Below are positions 42,510 through 50,123 of a stretch of DNA of 64,000 bases, piece after piece. The notes under the pieces were generated by a model, which worked only from the letters and a program-made list of their open reading frames with translations, was not told the origin of the DNA and made no database searches. Source of the DNA: Gemmatimonadota bacterium (lineage in GTDB: Bacteria; Gemmatimonadota; Gemmatimonadetes; Gemmatimonadales; Gemmatimonadaceae). Made by a program: the position numbers and the translations under genes. Each line of letters opens with the position of its first letter. Position 1 is the first letter of the stretch. Where the stretch lies: assembly GCA_016719105.1 (NCBI GenBank), contig JADKAQ010000002.1:620001-684000 (forward strand), read 5' to 3'.

Positions 42510-43970
42510 CTAGCTTGGGGTGACTACCGCATCCGGCACATCCGTGCTCTGGAAGTCGAACGTGATGTCCTTCCAAATCTCCAGCGCCTTGCGCAGGGAA
42601 GGGGACCACTGCGCGGCGGCGGCCAGGATGTCGGGGCCTTCATTCAAATAGTCGCGTCCTTCGTTTCTCGCCTGGATCATCGCTTCCACGGCCACACGAT
42701 TGGCCGTCGCCCCTTCGGCGATGCCGTCGGGGTGGCCGATGGTGCCGCCGCCGAACTGGAGCACCACGTCCTCGCCCAGGAAGTGCAGGAGCTGGTGGAT
42801 CTGCCCGGCATGGATGCCGCCAGATGCAACGGGCATCACCGCCGGCATCGAGGCCCAGTCCTGCTCGAAGTAGAGCCCGAGCGTCGGGTCGACGGGCACG
42901 TGGTTGTCACGCAGCGTCTTGTAGTAGCCCTTGGTGGTGCTGGGATCGCCCTCGAGCTTGCCGACGACCGTCCCCGCGTGGATGTGATCGACCCCCGCCA
43001 GGCGCATCCACTTCGAGATCACGCGGAACGAGACGCCGTGCGTCTTCTGCCGCGTGTAGGTGGAGTGGCCGGCGCGGTGCAGGTGGAGGATCACCCCGTG
43101 CTTGCGCGCCCACTTGGCCATCGACTGGATGGCCGTGTAGCCGATGGTGAGGTCGATCATGACGATGACGCTGCCGAGCTCCTTGGCGAAGTCGGCGCGC
43201 TCGTACATCTCCTCCATCGTCCCGGCGGTGATGTTGAGGTAGTGCCCCTTCACCTCGCCCGTCACCGACTGCGCCTTGTTGACCGCCTCCATGCAGAAGA
43301 GGAAGCGATCGCGCCAGCGCATGAAGGGCTGCGAGTTGATGTTCTCGTCGTCCTTCACGAAGTCGAGGCCACCACGCAGGGCTTCGTAGACCACGCGACC
43401 GTAGTTGCGCGCCGAGAGGCCGAGCTTGGGCTTGGTGGTCGCGCCTAACAACGGGCGCCCGTACTTGTTGAGGTACTCGCGCTCCATCACGATCCCGTGC
43501 GCCGGCCCCTGGAAGGTCTTGGTGTAGTGGGGCGGGATGCGCATGTCCTCGAGGCGGAGCGACTTGAGCGCCTTGAAGCCGAAGACGTTGCCGATGATCG
43601 ACGACGTCAGGTTGGCGATCGACCCTTCCTCGAACAGGTCGAGGTCGTAGGCGATGTAGGCGATGAACTGGTCGGTGCCGGGGACCGGGTCGACGCGGTA
43701 GCACTTGGCCTGGTACTTCTCGTGCGCGGTGAGGCGATCGGTCCAGACGACCGTCCACGTGGCGGTCGACGACTCACCGGCGATGGCCGCCGAGGCTTCG
43801 ATCGCGTCGACGCCGTCCTGGGGGACGAGACGGAAGGCACAGAGGATGTCGGTCGGCTTGGGCTCGTAGTCGGGCTGCCAGTAGCCCATTTCCGCGTACG
43901 GAGTGACCCCCGACGCCCAGCGGTTCTTGGGGGCGCCGTCGGCGCCGCGTGCTCCAGAGTGTCCCGCCAT
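42510..43970 (-). CDS. cbbL: RuBisCO large subunit, form I red type (IC/ID-like)
   Basis: A 486-residue ribulose-1,5-bisphosphate carboxylase large chain. Red-type N-terminus (YAEMGYWQPDYEPKPTDILCAFRL); active-site Lys180 in GATTKPKLG, carbamylated Lys206 with Asp208/Glu209 in KDDEN, catalytic HLHRAGH and the KTHGVSFRVISKWMRLAGVDHIHAGTVVGKLEGD loop with the loop-6 Lys. All residues needed for carboxylation are present, so this is not a RuBisCO-like protein. The TSSIIGNVFGFKALKSLRLED region is intact. It is first in cbbL-cbbS-cbbX. Confidence 0.97.
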   Translation of the reverse strand: MAGHSGARGADGAPKNRWASGVTPYAEMGYWQPDYEPKPTDILCAFRLVPQDGVDAIEASAAIAGESSTATWTVVWTDRLTAHEKYQAKCYRVDPVPGTDQFIAYIAYDLDLFEEGSIANLTSSIIGNVFGFKALKSLRLEDMRIPPHYTKTFQGPAHGIVMEREYLNKYGRPLLGATTKPKLGLSARNYGRVVYEALRGGLDFVKDDENINSQPFMRWRDRFLFCMEAVNKAQSVTGEVKGHYLNITAGTMEEMYERADFAKELGSVIVMIDLTIGYTAIQSMAKWARKHGVILHLHRAGHSTYTRQKTHGVSFRVISKWMRLAGVDHIHAGTVVGKLEGDPSTTKGYYKTLRDNHVPVDPTLGLYFEQDWASMPAVMPVASGGIHAGQIHQLLHFLGEDVVLQFGGGTIGHPDGIAEGATANRVAVEAMIQARNEGRDYLNEGPDILAAAAQWSPSLRKALEIWKDITFDFQSTDVPDAVVTPS

Positions 43971-44010
43971 GAATCGTCCCCGAGGTCGCGCGTAGAGGTA
44001 GGATGGTGGC

Positions 44011-44028
44011 GCTCGGGCGTGCCCGAGC
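44011..44028 (-). promoter_or_regulatory. Hairpin in the cbbL 5' leader
   Basis: Perfect GCTCGGGC / GCCCGAGC arms around GT, about 40 bases upstream of the cbbL ATG. It may stabilise the message or affect translation. Confidence 0.4.
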
Positions 44029-44034
44029 CCGCCA

Positions 44035-44050
44035 TGTGAATTATTTCACA
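44035..44050. promoter_or_regulatory. CRP-family operator upstream of cbbL
   Basis: TGTGAATTATTTCACA is a perfect TGTGA-N6-TCACA palindrome, the consensus of cAMP receptor proteins, in an AT-rich island about 65 bases before the cbbL ATG. On the minus strand it overlaps TGAAATAAT, a good extended -10, so a bound regulator there would more likely repress than activate. No CRP gene is in the window. Confidence 0.55.
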
Positions 44051-44202
44051 AGCCCACGCCTAAGCTCTATCCCGCGCGAGACGCACACCATGACCCATCG
44101 GGGGGTGCTGGGCTGCCCGGACGGATAGGGGACTAGACGTATCCCCTTGCCGACGCCCCCGGCGTGCCCTCAGTGCGACGGGGTGAGGCGACCCAAAAGC
44201 TC

Positions 44203-44305
44203 TACACGGAGGTTCACGGAGGATTCACGGGGGTTCACGGAGGGGCCCGGCGAATCGCTGATCTCCTCCGTGTACCCCCGTGTTACCCCCGTGAACCCCC
44301 GTGTC
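44203..44305. repeat. Inverted array of TTCACGGAGG-type decamers
   Basis: Four imperfect copies of (T/A)CACGGAGGT on the left (44203-44244) face four complementary copies of CCCCCGTGTTA on the right (44263-44305), separated by about 20 bases. The two arms can pair into a stem of about 40 bp. It sits just past the amidohydrolase stop and could end that transcript before cbbL. Confidence 0.7.
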
Positions 44306-44333
44306 ATGCTTTTCAAACGGCCGCACGACGAGC

Positions 44334-46007
44334 CTACTCCCTCGCCGCCCCTCGCTGCTCGTGCACGACCTGGCCGCCGAGCATGGTCAGCACGCTCATC
44401 GTCGCCGGTAGCTTGTCGGGCGTCACGGTGAACAGGTCCTGCGACAGCACCACGAGATCGGCCAGCATCCCCGGCGCGATCGTCCCGCGTTCCCGCTCGG
44501 CAAAGGCCGCGAACGCCGCTGTGCGTGTGTAGGCAATCACCGCCTGCTCGCGCGTGAGTGCCTCGGACGGGACGTTGGGGTGCAGTGTCGCCAGCATCAC
44601 GTTGAGCCCCGGCTCCAGCGGGCCGTCGCTGCCGATGGCGAGCGTCACCCCGGAGTCGAGCAGCGAGCGCATCATGTCGATGCGTCGCAGTCGCTCGGCC
44701 CCCCATCGCGCGTGCATGATCTCGGGGATGGCCAGGTGCGCCGGGTTCTGCACGACGATGATCCCCAGCTTCTTGATGTCGGCGAGCTGGTCCCGGCCGA
44801 GTGCGTCGGCGTGCTCGAGCCGCGGCCGCAGGGCGCGCCAGGCGCTGTCCGGCCCCTCGGCGCGCATCGCCGCGATGACGAGGGCGATGGTGCTGTCCCC
44901 AACGGCGTGCAGCATGGGCTGCTCACGGCGACGCAGCGCGTCGCGCACGATGGCGCGCAGGGTGTCGAAGGGGAAGTTGGCCCGCCCGTACCACCCCGGC
45001 CGGTCGGCGTACGGCCGCCGCATGAGCGCGAGCTGCTCCACCGGCGTCCCGTCGAGCACCCACTTCACGCCGGAGATGTGCATGGTGGGGGCGAGCGCGG
45101 TGTCGGCACCGCTCACGCGCCAGTCGTTTGAGATGACGGTGCGCCCCGCGGGGATGGGAAAGCGAATCACCCGATGGTGGGGGCGCATGGCGCTCGCCCG
45201 CCGCGCCACGGCGCGCGCCCGGTCGAGTTCGTAGCCCACGGTCATGTCCTGCACCGAGGTGATCCCCATCGCCAGGATTTGCTCCCCGTAGCGTTGCACC
45301 GACCGCGCGAAGAGCGAGTCGCCCCGCGCCCTCCCCAGGCGGCGCTGCGTGCCGTAGATCGCGTATTCGTCGATGCGCCCGGTGGTGCGCCCCGACGCGT
45401 CGCGCCCGAGCCACCCGCCTAACGGGTCCGGGGCTTCGAGGAGCCCGGTCTCGCGCATGGCGCGCGTGTTGAGCACGGCGCCGTGCCCCGACCAGCCGTT
45501 GATCCACACCAGGTGGTCGGGGACGACGGAGTCGAGGACGAAGCGCGTGGCGCGCGGATCATCGAAGACGCGCCCGCCAACGCTCGACATGAGCCACACA
45601 TCCTTGGGGGTGCGCCTGGCGACGGCCGCGAGTGAGTCGAGCAGCGGCTGCAGCGCCGGATCGGGCGTGGGCGACGGATCGACGGTCACGTCGACCGAGC
45701 GCGGCCCCGAGAGCCCGACGTGCGCGTGCGCATCGTCGAAGCCCGGGACGACGGTGCGCCCCTCGAGTGCGATCCGTCGGGTGCGCGCGCCGGCCAGCCG
45801 CTCGATCTCGGCGGTGGTCCCCACCGCGACGATGCGGTCGCCGCGCACCGCGATCGCCTGCACCCACGGCTTCGCCGGATCGCTGGTGAAGACCTTGCCG
45901 CCGGTGAGGATCACATCGGGGGCGCCCCCCTGGGGCGACACGACGCGCAGGGGGAGGGCGCAGCACACGAGCGCCGCGCAGAGGAGTCGGACCGCGCTTC
46001 GCACCAT
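44334..46007 (-). CDS. Secreted YtcJ-like amidohydrolase
   Basis: A 557-residue metal-dependent hydrolase. ATG 46007 gives a signal peptide (LLCAALVCCALPLRVVS). Amidohydrolase-3 signatures are ILTGGKVFTSDPAKPWVQAIAVRGDRIVAVG, the first metal pair in PGFDDAHAHV, HAVGDSTIALVI, LEHADAL, the C-terminal Asp in LAIGSDGPLEPGLN, and APGMLADLVVLSQDLF. The family acts on amides, esters or exocyclic groups; the substrate cannot be told. It lies downstream of a two-component pair and may belong to its operon. Confidence 0.85.
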   Translation of the reverse strand: MVRSAVRLLCAALVCCALPLRVVSPQGGAPDVILTGGKVFTSDPAKPWVQAIAVRGDRIVAVGTTAEIERLAGARTRRIALEGRTVVPGFDDAHAHVGLSGPRSVDVTVDPSPTPDPALQPLLDSLAAVARRTPKDVWLMSSVGGRVFDDPRATRFVLDSVVPDHLVWINGWSGHGAVLNTRAMRETGLLEAPDPLGGWLGRDASGRTTGRIDEYAIYGTQRRLGRARGDSLFARSVQRYGEQILAMGITSVQDMTVGYELDRARAVARRASAMRPHHRVIRFPIPAGRTVISNDWRVSGADTALAPTMHISGVKWVLDGTPVEQLALMRRPYADRPGWYGRANFPFDTLRAIVRDALRRREQPMLHAVGDSTIALVIAAMRAEGPDSAWRALRPRLEHADALGRDQLADIKKLGIIVVQNPAHLAIPEIMHARWGAERLRRIDMMRSLLDSGVTLAIGSDGPLEPGLNVMLATLHPNVPSEALTREQAVIAYTRTAAFAAFAERERGTIAPGMLADLVVLSQDLFTVTPDKLPATMSVLTMLGGQVVHEQRGAARE

Positions 46008-46094
46008 GGCGCACCCACCTCGGAAAAAGATGAAGGGATGAGGAGACGCACGGCTCGCTGTCTCCTCATCCCACAACTCGGCTGCACGACTGCG

Positions 46095-46727
46095 TTAGCG
46101 TCGCGGCGCGCGCTCGCGCAGGTACACCGCCACGGCTTCGGTGCGGTTCCCGACGCTCAGCTTCATGTACAGGTTCTGCAGGTGGAACTTGACGGTGTTC
46201 TCGCTCACCCGGAGCCGCCGCGCGATCTCGGCGTTGGTGGCCCCTTCGGCCAGCAGTGCGAGCACCGACTCCTCGCGCTCGGTGAGCTGGCGCGGGTCCG
46301 ACGACGTCGACTTGCCTAACAACCAGCGCTTGGCCGCCAGCGGGAAGACGAGCTGCCCGCGATAGACCTGGCGGATCGCGTCGACCGTGTTGCGCGGCGG
46401 GTCGGTCTTGAGCGCGTAGCCGTCGGCCCCGCCGTCCAGCGCGGCGCGCATCGACGTCCCGTCGCCGTACGCCGAGAGGACGAGGACGCGCACCGGGATC
46501 TTCTCGGTGCGGATGCGTTCGAGGCAGGCAAGCCCGCTCATCGTCCCCATCTCGAGGTCGAGCACGACGACGTCGGGGCGGTGGGCGCGGAGCTGGTCCA
46601 TCACCTGTGCGCCGTCCGTCGCCGCCCCCACCACCTGCATGTCGGGTTGCGAGTCGAGGAGCGAACGCAGCCCCTCCAGCACGAGGGCGTGGTCGTCGGC
46701 GAGCAGGATGCGAAGGCGCGGTGTCAT
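46095..46727 (-). CDS. NarL/FixJ family response regulator
   Basis: A 210-residue regulator. Receiver domain (LRILLADDHALVLEGLRSLL, phosphoacceptor Asp in VVLDLEMGTMSG, Thr/Ser and Lys in VLVLSAYGDGTSMRAALDGGADGYALKTD), then a LuxR-type HTH (LTEREESVLALLAEGATNAEIARRLRVSENTVKFHLQNLYMKLSVGNRTEAVAVYLRE). It overlaps its kinase gene by ATGA. Target genes are unknown; the amidohydrolase gene and possibly the cbb genes are nearest downstream. Confidence 0.93.
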   Translation of the reverse strand: MTPRLRILLADDHALVLEGLRSLLDSQPDMQVVGAATDGAQVMDQLRAHRPDVVVLDLEMGTMSGLACLERIRTEKIPVRVLVLSAYGDGTSMRAALDGGADGYALKTDPPRNTVDAIRQVYRGQLVFPLAAKRWLLGKSTSSDPRQLTEREESVLALLAEGATNAEIARRLRVSENTVKFHLQNLYMKLSVGNRTEAVAVYLRERAPRR

Positions 46728-47533
46728 ATGGCGTCGACCTCGACGGTCACGCGCGTCCCCTTGTCGGGGGCGCTGGAGAGTTCAAAGGAGCCGCCGATCA
46801 TCTCGACACGGTCGCGCATCCCGCGCAGCCCGAAGTGCGATTCGCCGAGGGCGTCGGTGGTGTCGAAGCCGGCGCCGTTGTCGATGATCTCCAGGCGAAG
46901 GCGCGGACGGGGACCGGTGCGCACGGCGCGCAACGAGACGTTCACCTTGCTCGCGCCGCCGTGGCGGTAGGCGTTGGAGAGCCCTTCCTGCAGGATGCGA
47001 TAGAGCGCGATACGCACGGGGAGGTCTTCCTGCGGGAGCTCCTCATCGGCCTCGATGGCGATCTGCGTGTCCGTCAGGTGCTCGTGCTGCAGGAGCAACT
47101 CATCCACGAGCTGGCGCAGCGGGCGATGCTCGAACTCCGGGGCGCGGAAGGCGCCGATGAAGGAGCGCACCTCGGTGAGCCCGTCCTCGAGCAGCTTCCG
47201 GATGCGGTCCTTGCGCTGCAGCACCTCGGCGTCGACGTCGGGCGAGCGCTGCAGCGCCGCCTCCATGAGGTCGAGCTGCGACAGGGCCGCATACATGTGC
47301 TGCACCGGGCCATCGTGGATGTCGAGGAGGATGCGCTGGAGCTCCCACTCGGTGATGGCGAGCATGCGACGCGAGGCGCCAACCTCGCGCGTCCCGGCGT
47401 CGGGGCGTTCCTGCGGGTTCGGAGCAGTTGGTGAGGTCACGCTTGTGCTGCCTCCGTGAGTGACACGTGTGACATGGCCGACGTTGGCGTCCCGCGACGT
47501 GGGAGGAGGCGTCGCAGGGGCGCCGAACGGCAC
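46724..47533 (-). CDS. Cytoplasmic sensor histidine kinase, NarX/DegS type
   Basis: A 269-residue kinase with HisKA_3 dimerisation (LQRILLDIHDGPVQHMYAALSQLDLMEAAL, phospho-His in DIHDG) and a HATPase_c domain (RILQEGLSNAYRHGGASKV, IIDNGAGFD, FGLRGMRDRVEMIGGSFELSSAPDKGTRVTVEV). There is no transmembrane helix and no recognisable sensor domain; the N-terminal 55 residues are proline/threonine-rich. The input must come from another protein or from the short tail. The start (GTG 47533) is uncertain; a later start near the H-box is possible. Confidence 0.88.
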   Translation of the reverse strand: MPFGAPATPPPTSRDANVGHVTRVTHGGSTSVTSPTAPNPQERPDAGTREVGASRRMLAITEWELQRILLDIHDGPVQHMYAALSQLDLMEAALQRSPDVDAEVLQRKDRIRKLLEDGLTEVRSFIGAFRAPEFEHRPLRQLVDELLLQHEHLTDTQIAIEADEELPQEDLPVRIALYRILQEGLSNAYRHGGASKVNVSLRAVRTGPRPRLRLEIIDNGAGFDTTDALGESHFGLRGMRDRVEMIGGSFELSSAPDKGTRVTVEVDAI

Positions 47534-47681
47534 CTGACGACAATGTGCGCGGTCTCATCGATTCCTGCGAGGGGATGAGGCACGACAGTTCGTCGCCCCT
47601 CGCGGGACGCCGCGCGCCGCGTGGTTCCTCTGGTCGGTGACCTGGGCGCTCGCTAGGCTTGAAGCAGCCCCCGTGAACCCC

Positions 47682-49040
47682 ATGACGACCGACGCACCGA
47701 AATCCACCGATCCGCTGATCGACGAGACCGTCGCCCACCTCCAGGCGCTGGTGCGCCTCGACACGAGTAATCCCCCGGGGCGCGAGATGGCGGTGGCGCG
47801 CTACCTGGATACGGTGCTCCGCGAGGCAGGGGTCGAGACGTGGCTGGACGAGCCGGCGCCCGAGCGCGCCGCCTTCATCGCCCGCATCCGCGGCGACGGC
47901 TCCCAGCGCCCGCTGCTCCTGATGGCGCACATGGACGTGGTCGGGGTCGAGGCGGCGAAGTGGTCGGTCCCCCCGTTCGGCGCCGAGATCCGCGACGGCT
48001 ACCTCTACGGGCGCGGCGCGATCGACGACAAGGGGATGCTCGCCTGCAACCTGATGGCGATGCTCCTTGTTAGGCGCGCCATCGTCGCCACCGGGACCCT
48101 CCCCACGCGTGACGTCATCCTCCTGGCCACCTCCGACGAGGAGACCGGGGGGATCTTCGGGATCGACTGGGTCCTGGAGCACCGGCGCGACCTGGTGGAG
48201 GCCGAGTACGCCCTCAACGAAGGGGGGCGCGTGCGGGTCGTCGACGGGCGCGCGCTCTACGCCGCCGTGCAGTGTGCCGAGAAGGTGCCGCACAACGTGA
48301 TCGTCACGGCGCGCGGCCCCGGCGGGCACGCGGCGGTCCCCCACGGGGGCAACGCGATCACCCGCCTGACGACCGCCATCGCGCGCATCACGGCCCACGA
48401 GGAGCCGCTCGCCCTCGGCGCGGTGACGCGGCAGTTCTTCGATGCGCTGTCGCACGTCTGGCCCGACGCCACGCTGCGCCGCGCCATGGCCGACGTTGCA
48501 TCTGGCGACCCGGCGCGCGTGGCCACGGGCGAACGTACCCTGTCGGGGACACCGTCGATGAACGCGGTGCTGCGCAACGGCATCTCCCCCACGCTCATCA
48601 GCGGCGGGACGCGCTCCAACGTGATCCCCACCGAGGCCGAGGCGACGCTCAACATCCGCACGCTCCCCGGCGACTCGATCGAGGATGTGATCGAGCGCAT
48701 GCGCGCCGTGGTGGGCGACCCCAACGTGTCGTTCCGCGTGCGCGCCAGCGGCGACGACGCGCCGGAGTCGCCGATCGACTCGCCCATGTATCGGGCCATC
48801 GTCGACAGCGTCGCCGCGCTCGACGGCCGCATCCGCACCGTCCCGTATCTCAGCACCGGCGCCACCGACTCCGCCACGCTCCGCAAGGCGGGGATCCCCT
48901 GCTACGGCATCCTCCCGTTCCCCCTCACGCAGGAGGACGAGGACCGCATGCACGGCCACGACGAGCGCGTGAGCCTCGACGCGCTCGGCTTCGGCGTTCG
49001 GCTGGTGCACGGAATAGTCCAACGGATGACTCGTGTGTAG
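47682..49040 (+). CDS. M20 family zinc metallopeptidase (ArgE/DapE/carboxypeptidase-like)
   Basis: A 452-residue di-zinc peptidase: LLLMAHMDVVGVEAAKWSVPPFGAEIRDGYLYGRGAIDDKGM holds the first metal His and bridging Asp, LLATSDEETGGIFG the Glu pair, and IPCYGILPFPLTQEDEDRMHGHDERV the last His region. The lid domain (VIVTARGPGGHAAVPHGGNAITRLTTAIARI) is typical of dipeptidase-like members. ATG 47682 is chosen; GTG 47673 is possible. The protein is cytoplasmic. An octamer repeat and an SDR gene follow. Confidence 0.9.
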   Translation: MTTDAPKSTDPLIDETVAHLQALVRLDTSNPPGREMAVARYLDTVLREAGVETWLDEPAPERAAFIARIRGDGSQRPLLLMAHMDVVGVEAAKWSVPPFGAEIRDGYLYGRGAIDDKGMLACNLMAMLLVRRAIVATGTLPTRDVILLATSDEETGGIFGIDWVLEHRRDLVEAEYALNEGGRVRVVDGRALYAAVQCAEKVPHNVIVTARGPGGHAAVPHGGNAITRLTTAIARITAHEEPLALGAVTRQFFDALSHVWPDATLRRAMADVASGDPARVATGERTLSGTPSMNAVLRNGISPTLISGGTRSNVIPTEAEATLNIRTLPGDSIEDVIERMRAVVGDPNVSFRVRASGDDAPESPIDSPMYRAIVDSVAALDGRIRTVPYLSTGATDSATLRKAGIPCYGILPFPLTQEDEDRMHGHDERVSLDALGFGVRLVHGIVQRMTRV

Positions 49041-49051
49041 CCGCTCCCACT

Positions 49052-49090
49052 CGTCTTCCCGTCTTCCCGTCTTCCCGTCTCCCCGTCTTC
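49052..49090 (+). repeat. Octamer repeat CGTCTTCC before the SDR gene
   Basis: Five head-to-tail units (three CGTCTTCC, one CGTCTCCC, one partial CGTCTTC) ending nine bases before the SDR ATG, with no Shine-Dalgarno sequence in between. Confidence 0.85.
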
Positions 49091-49099
49091 TGAATTCCC

Positions 49100-49777
49100 A
49101 TGCCCACCGCCGTCATCACCGGAGCCAGCAAGGGCATCGGCCGCGCCATCGCCCTTCGGCTCGCCCCGTCCTACGACATCGTCGCCCTCGCCCGCTCCGA
49201 GGATGCGCTGCGCTCGTTAGGTGCGGAGATCGCCGCCAAGGGAGGGCGATGCACCGCCATCGGTGTCGACCTGCGCGACCCGGCGGCGATTGCCACCGCC
49301 CTCGACGGGGTGCACGCCGACGTCCTCGTCAACAACGCCGGCGTCCTGCACAAGAAGGCGTTCATCGACCTCACGCCGACCGAATGGGCGGAGATGATGG
49401 ACGTCAACGTGAACGCCATCTACCACGCCACGCACGCCGTCCTCCCGGGGATGATCGCCAAGGGGGCCGGGCACGTGATCAACGTCTCGTCCATCGCCGG
49501 GCGCAGCGTCATGGTCGGCGGGAGCGGCTACAACGCGACCAAACACGCCGTGCAGGCGCTGAGCGAATGCCTCATGCTCGAGGTGCGCGACTACGGGGTC
49601 AAGGTCTCGCTGGTGATGCCGGGATCGGTCGCGACCGAGCTTTCCCCTGGCGGCTCCAAGGTGGAATGGGCGCTCCGCCCCGAGGATGTCGCCGAGACGG
49701 TGGCGCAGATCCTGTCGATGCCGGCGCACGCCCTGACGTTCATGGTCGAGGTGCGGGCCGCGCGGCCGCGAAAGTAG
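49100..49777 (+). CDS. Short-chain dehydrogenase/reductase
   Basis: A 225-residue classical SDR: cofactor loop TGASKGIG, LVNNAGVLHKKAF, catalytic Ser in INVSSIAGRS and YNATK (Tyr-x-x-x-Lys) near residue 145. PGSVATELSPG follows the active site. It is an NAD(P)H-dependent oxidoreductase; the pattern is close to 3-ketoacyl-ACP reductase-like proteins of general carbonyl reduction, but the substrate is unknown. The start follows a CGTCTTCC repeat instead of a purine-rich ribosome site. Confidence 0.9.
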   Translation: MPTAVITGASKGIGRAIALRLAPSYDIVALARSEDALRSLGAEIAAKGGRCTAIGVDLRDPAAIATALDGVHADVLVNNAGVLHKKAFIDLTPTEWAEMMDVNVNAIYHATHAVLPGMIAKGAGHVINVSSIAGRSVMVGGSGYNATKHAVQALSECLMLEVRDYGVKVSLVMPGSVATELSPGGSKVEWALRPEDVAETVAQILSMPAHALTFMVEVRAARPRK

Positions 49778-50123
49778 CGCGTCGTCCCGTCCAACGGAGT
49801 CTCGGGAGATCCGGCTCCGGCGGCTGAACCTCGAGCCTCGTGGGCGGTGCTGCCGCACCACGCGGGCACGCGTCCAACGCCCGAGGGCACGGGCGACTTT
49901 TCGTGTGATTGCAGCGCGAGGCCGTGGTGTCGTCCGGTCTCGCGCGCGTCGTGTCGTGTTCCCTGACAGAATCCCAGGGAAGATCCCTCACGTCCGTCAG
50001 AAGCATCTCCGACGTGTATTTCACACATCGATATGATCTTTGCAGGCCGTCGCCGCTCCCCTACGGCGCACGCCAACCCTGCCGCTCGCGCAGCGCCCGA
50101 CCCTCCACCCAACGGAACCACAC
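49778..50123. other. Intergenic region upstream of nirK
   Basis: 346 bases without a convincing gene. The right part (50005-50045) is AT-richer and contains GTGTATTTCACAC, a 4-bp inverted repeat with a 5-base centre, and a small AGGGA-AGA-TCCCT hairpin at 49976-49988. A nitrogen-oxide or oxygen-responsive promoter would be expected here, but I cannot match a known FNR, NNR or NsrR box. Confidence 0.4.

Larger units (their letters stand above)
43971..44333. other. Gene-free stretch between cbbL and the amidohydrolase gene
   Basis: This 363-base spacer holds the probable cbbL leader (hairpin at 44011), the TGTGA-N6-TCACA operator and, further left of the amidohydrolase end, the inverted decamer array. 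I see no convincing coding frame. Confidence 0.6.

Noticed and set aside
42510..43970. RuBisCO-like protein (form IV)
   Set aside because: All catalytic and carbamylation residues are present and the gene sits with cbbS and cbbX.
44035..44050. CbbR (LysR T-N11-A) site before cbbL
   Set aside because: The dyad fits the CRP consensus TGTGA-N6-TCACA perfectly, and there is no LysR gene next to the operon.
50005..50045. FNR/NNR or NsrR box before nirK
   Set aside because: GTGTATTTCACAC does not match the spacing or bases of these consensus sites.
50040..50123. TTG start giving a 527-residue NirK
   Set aside because: It adds a proline-rich stretch before the lipoprotein signal; GTG 50124 places the signal correctly.
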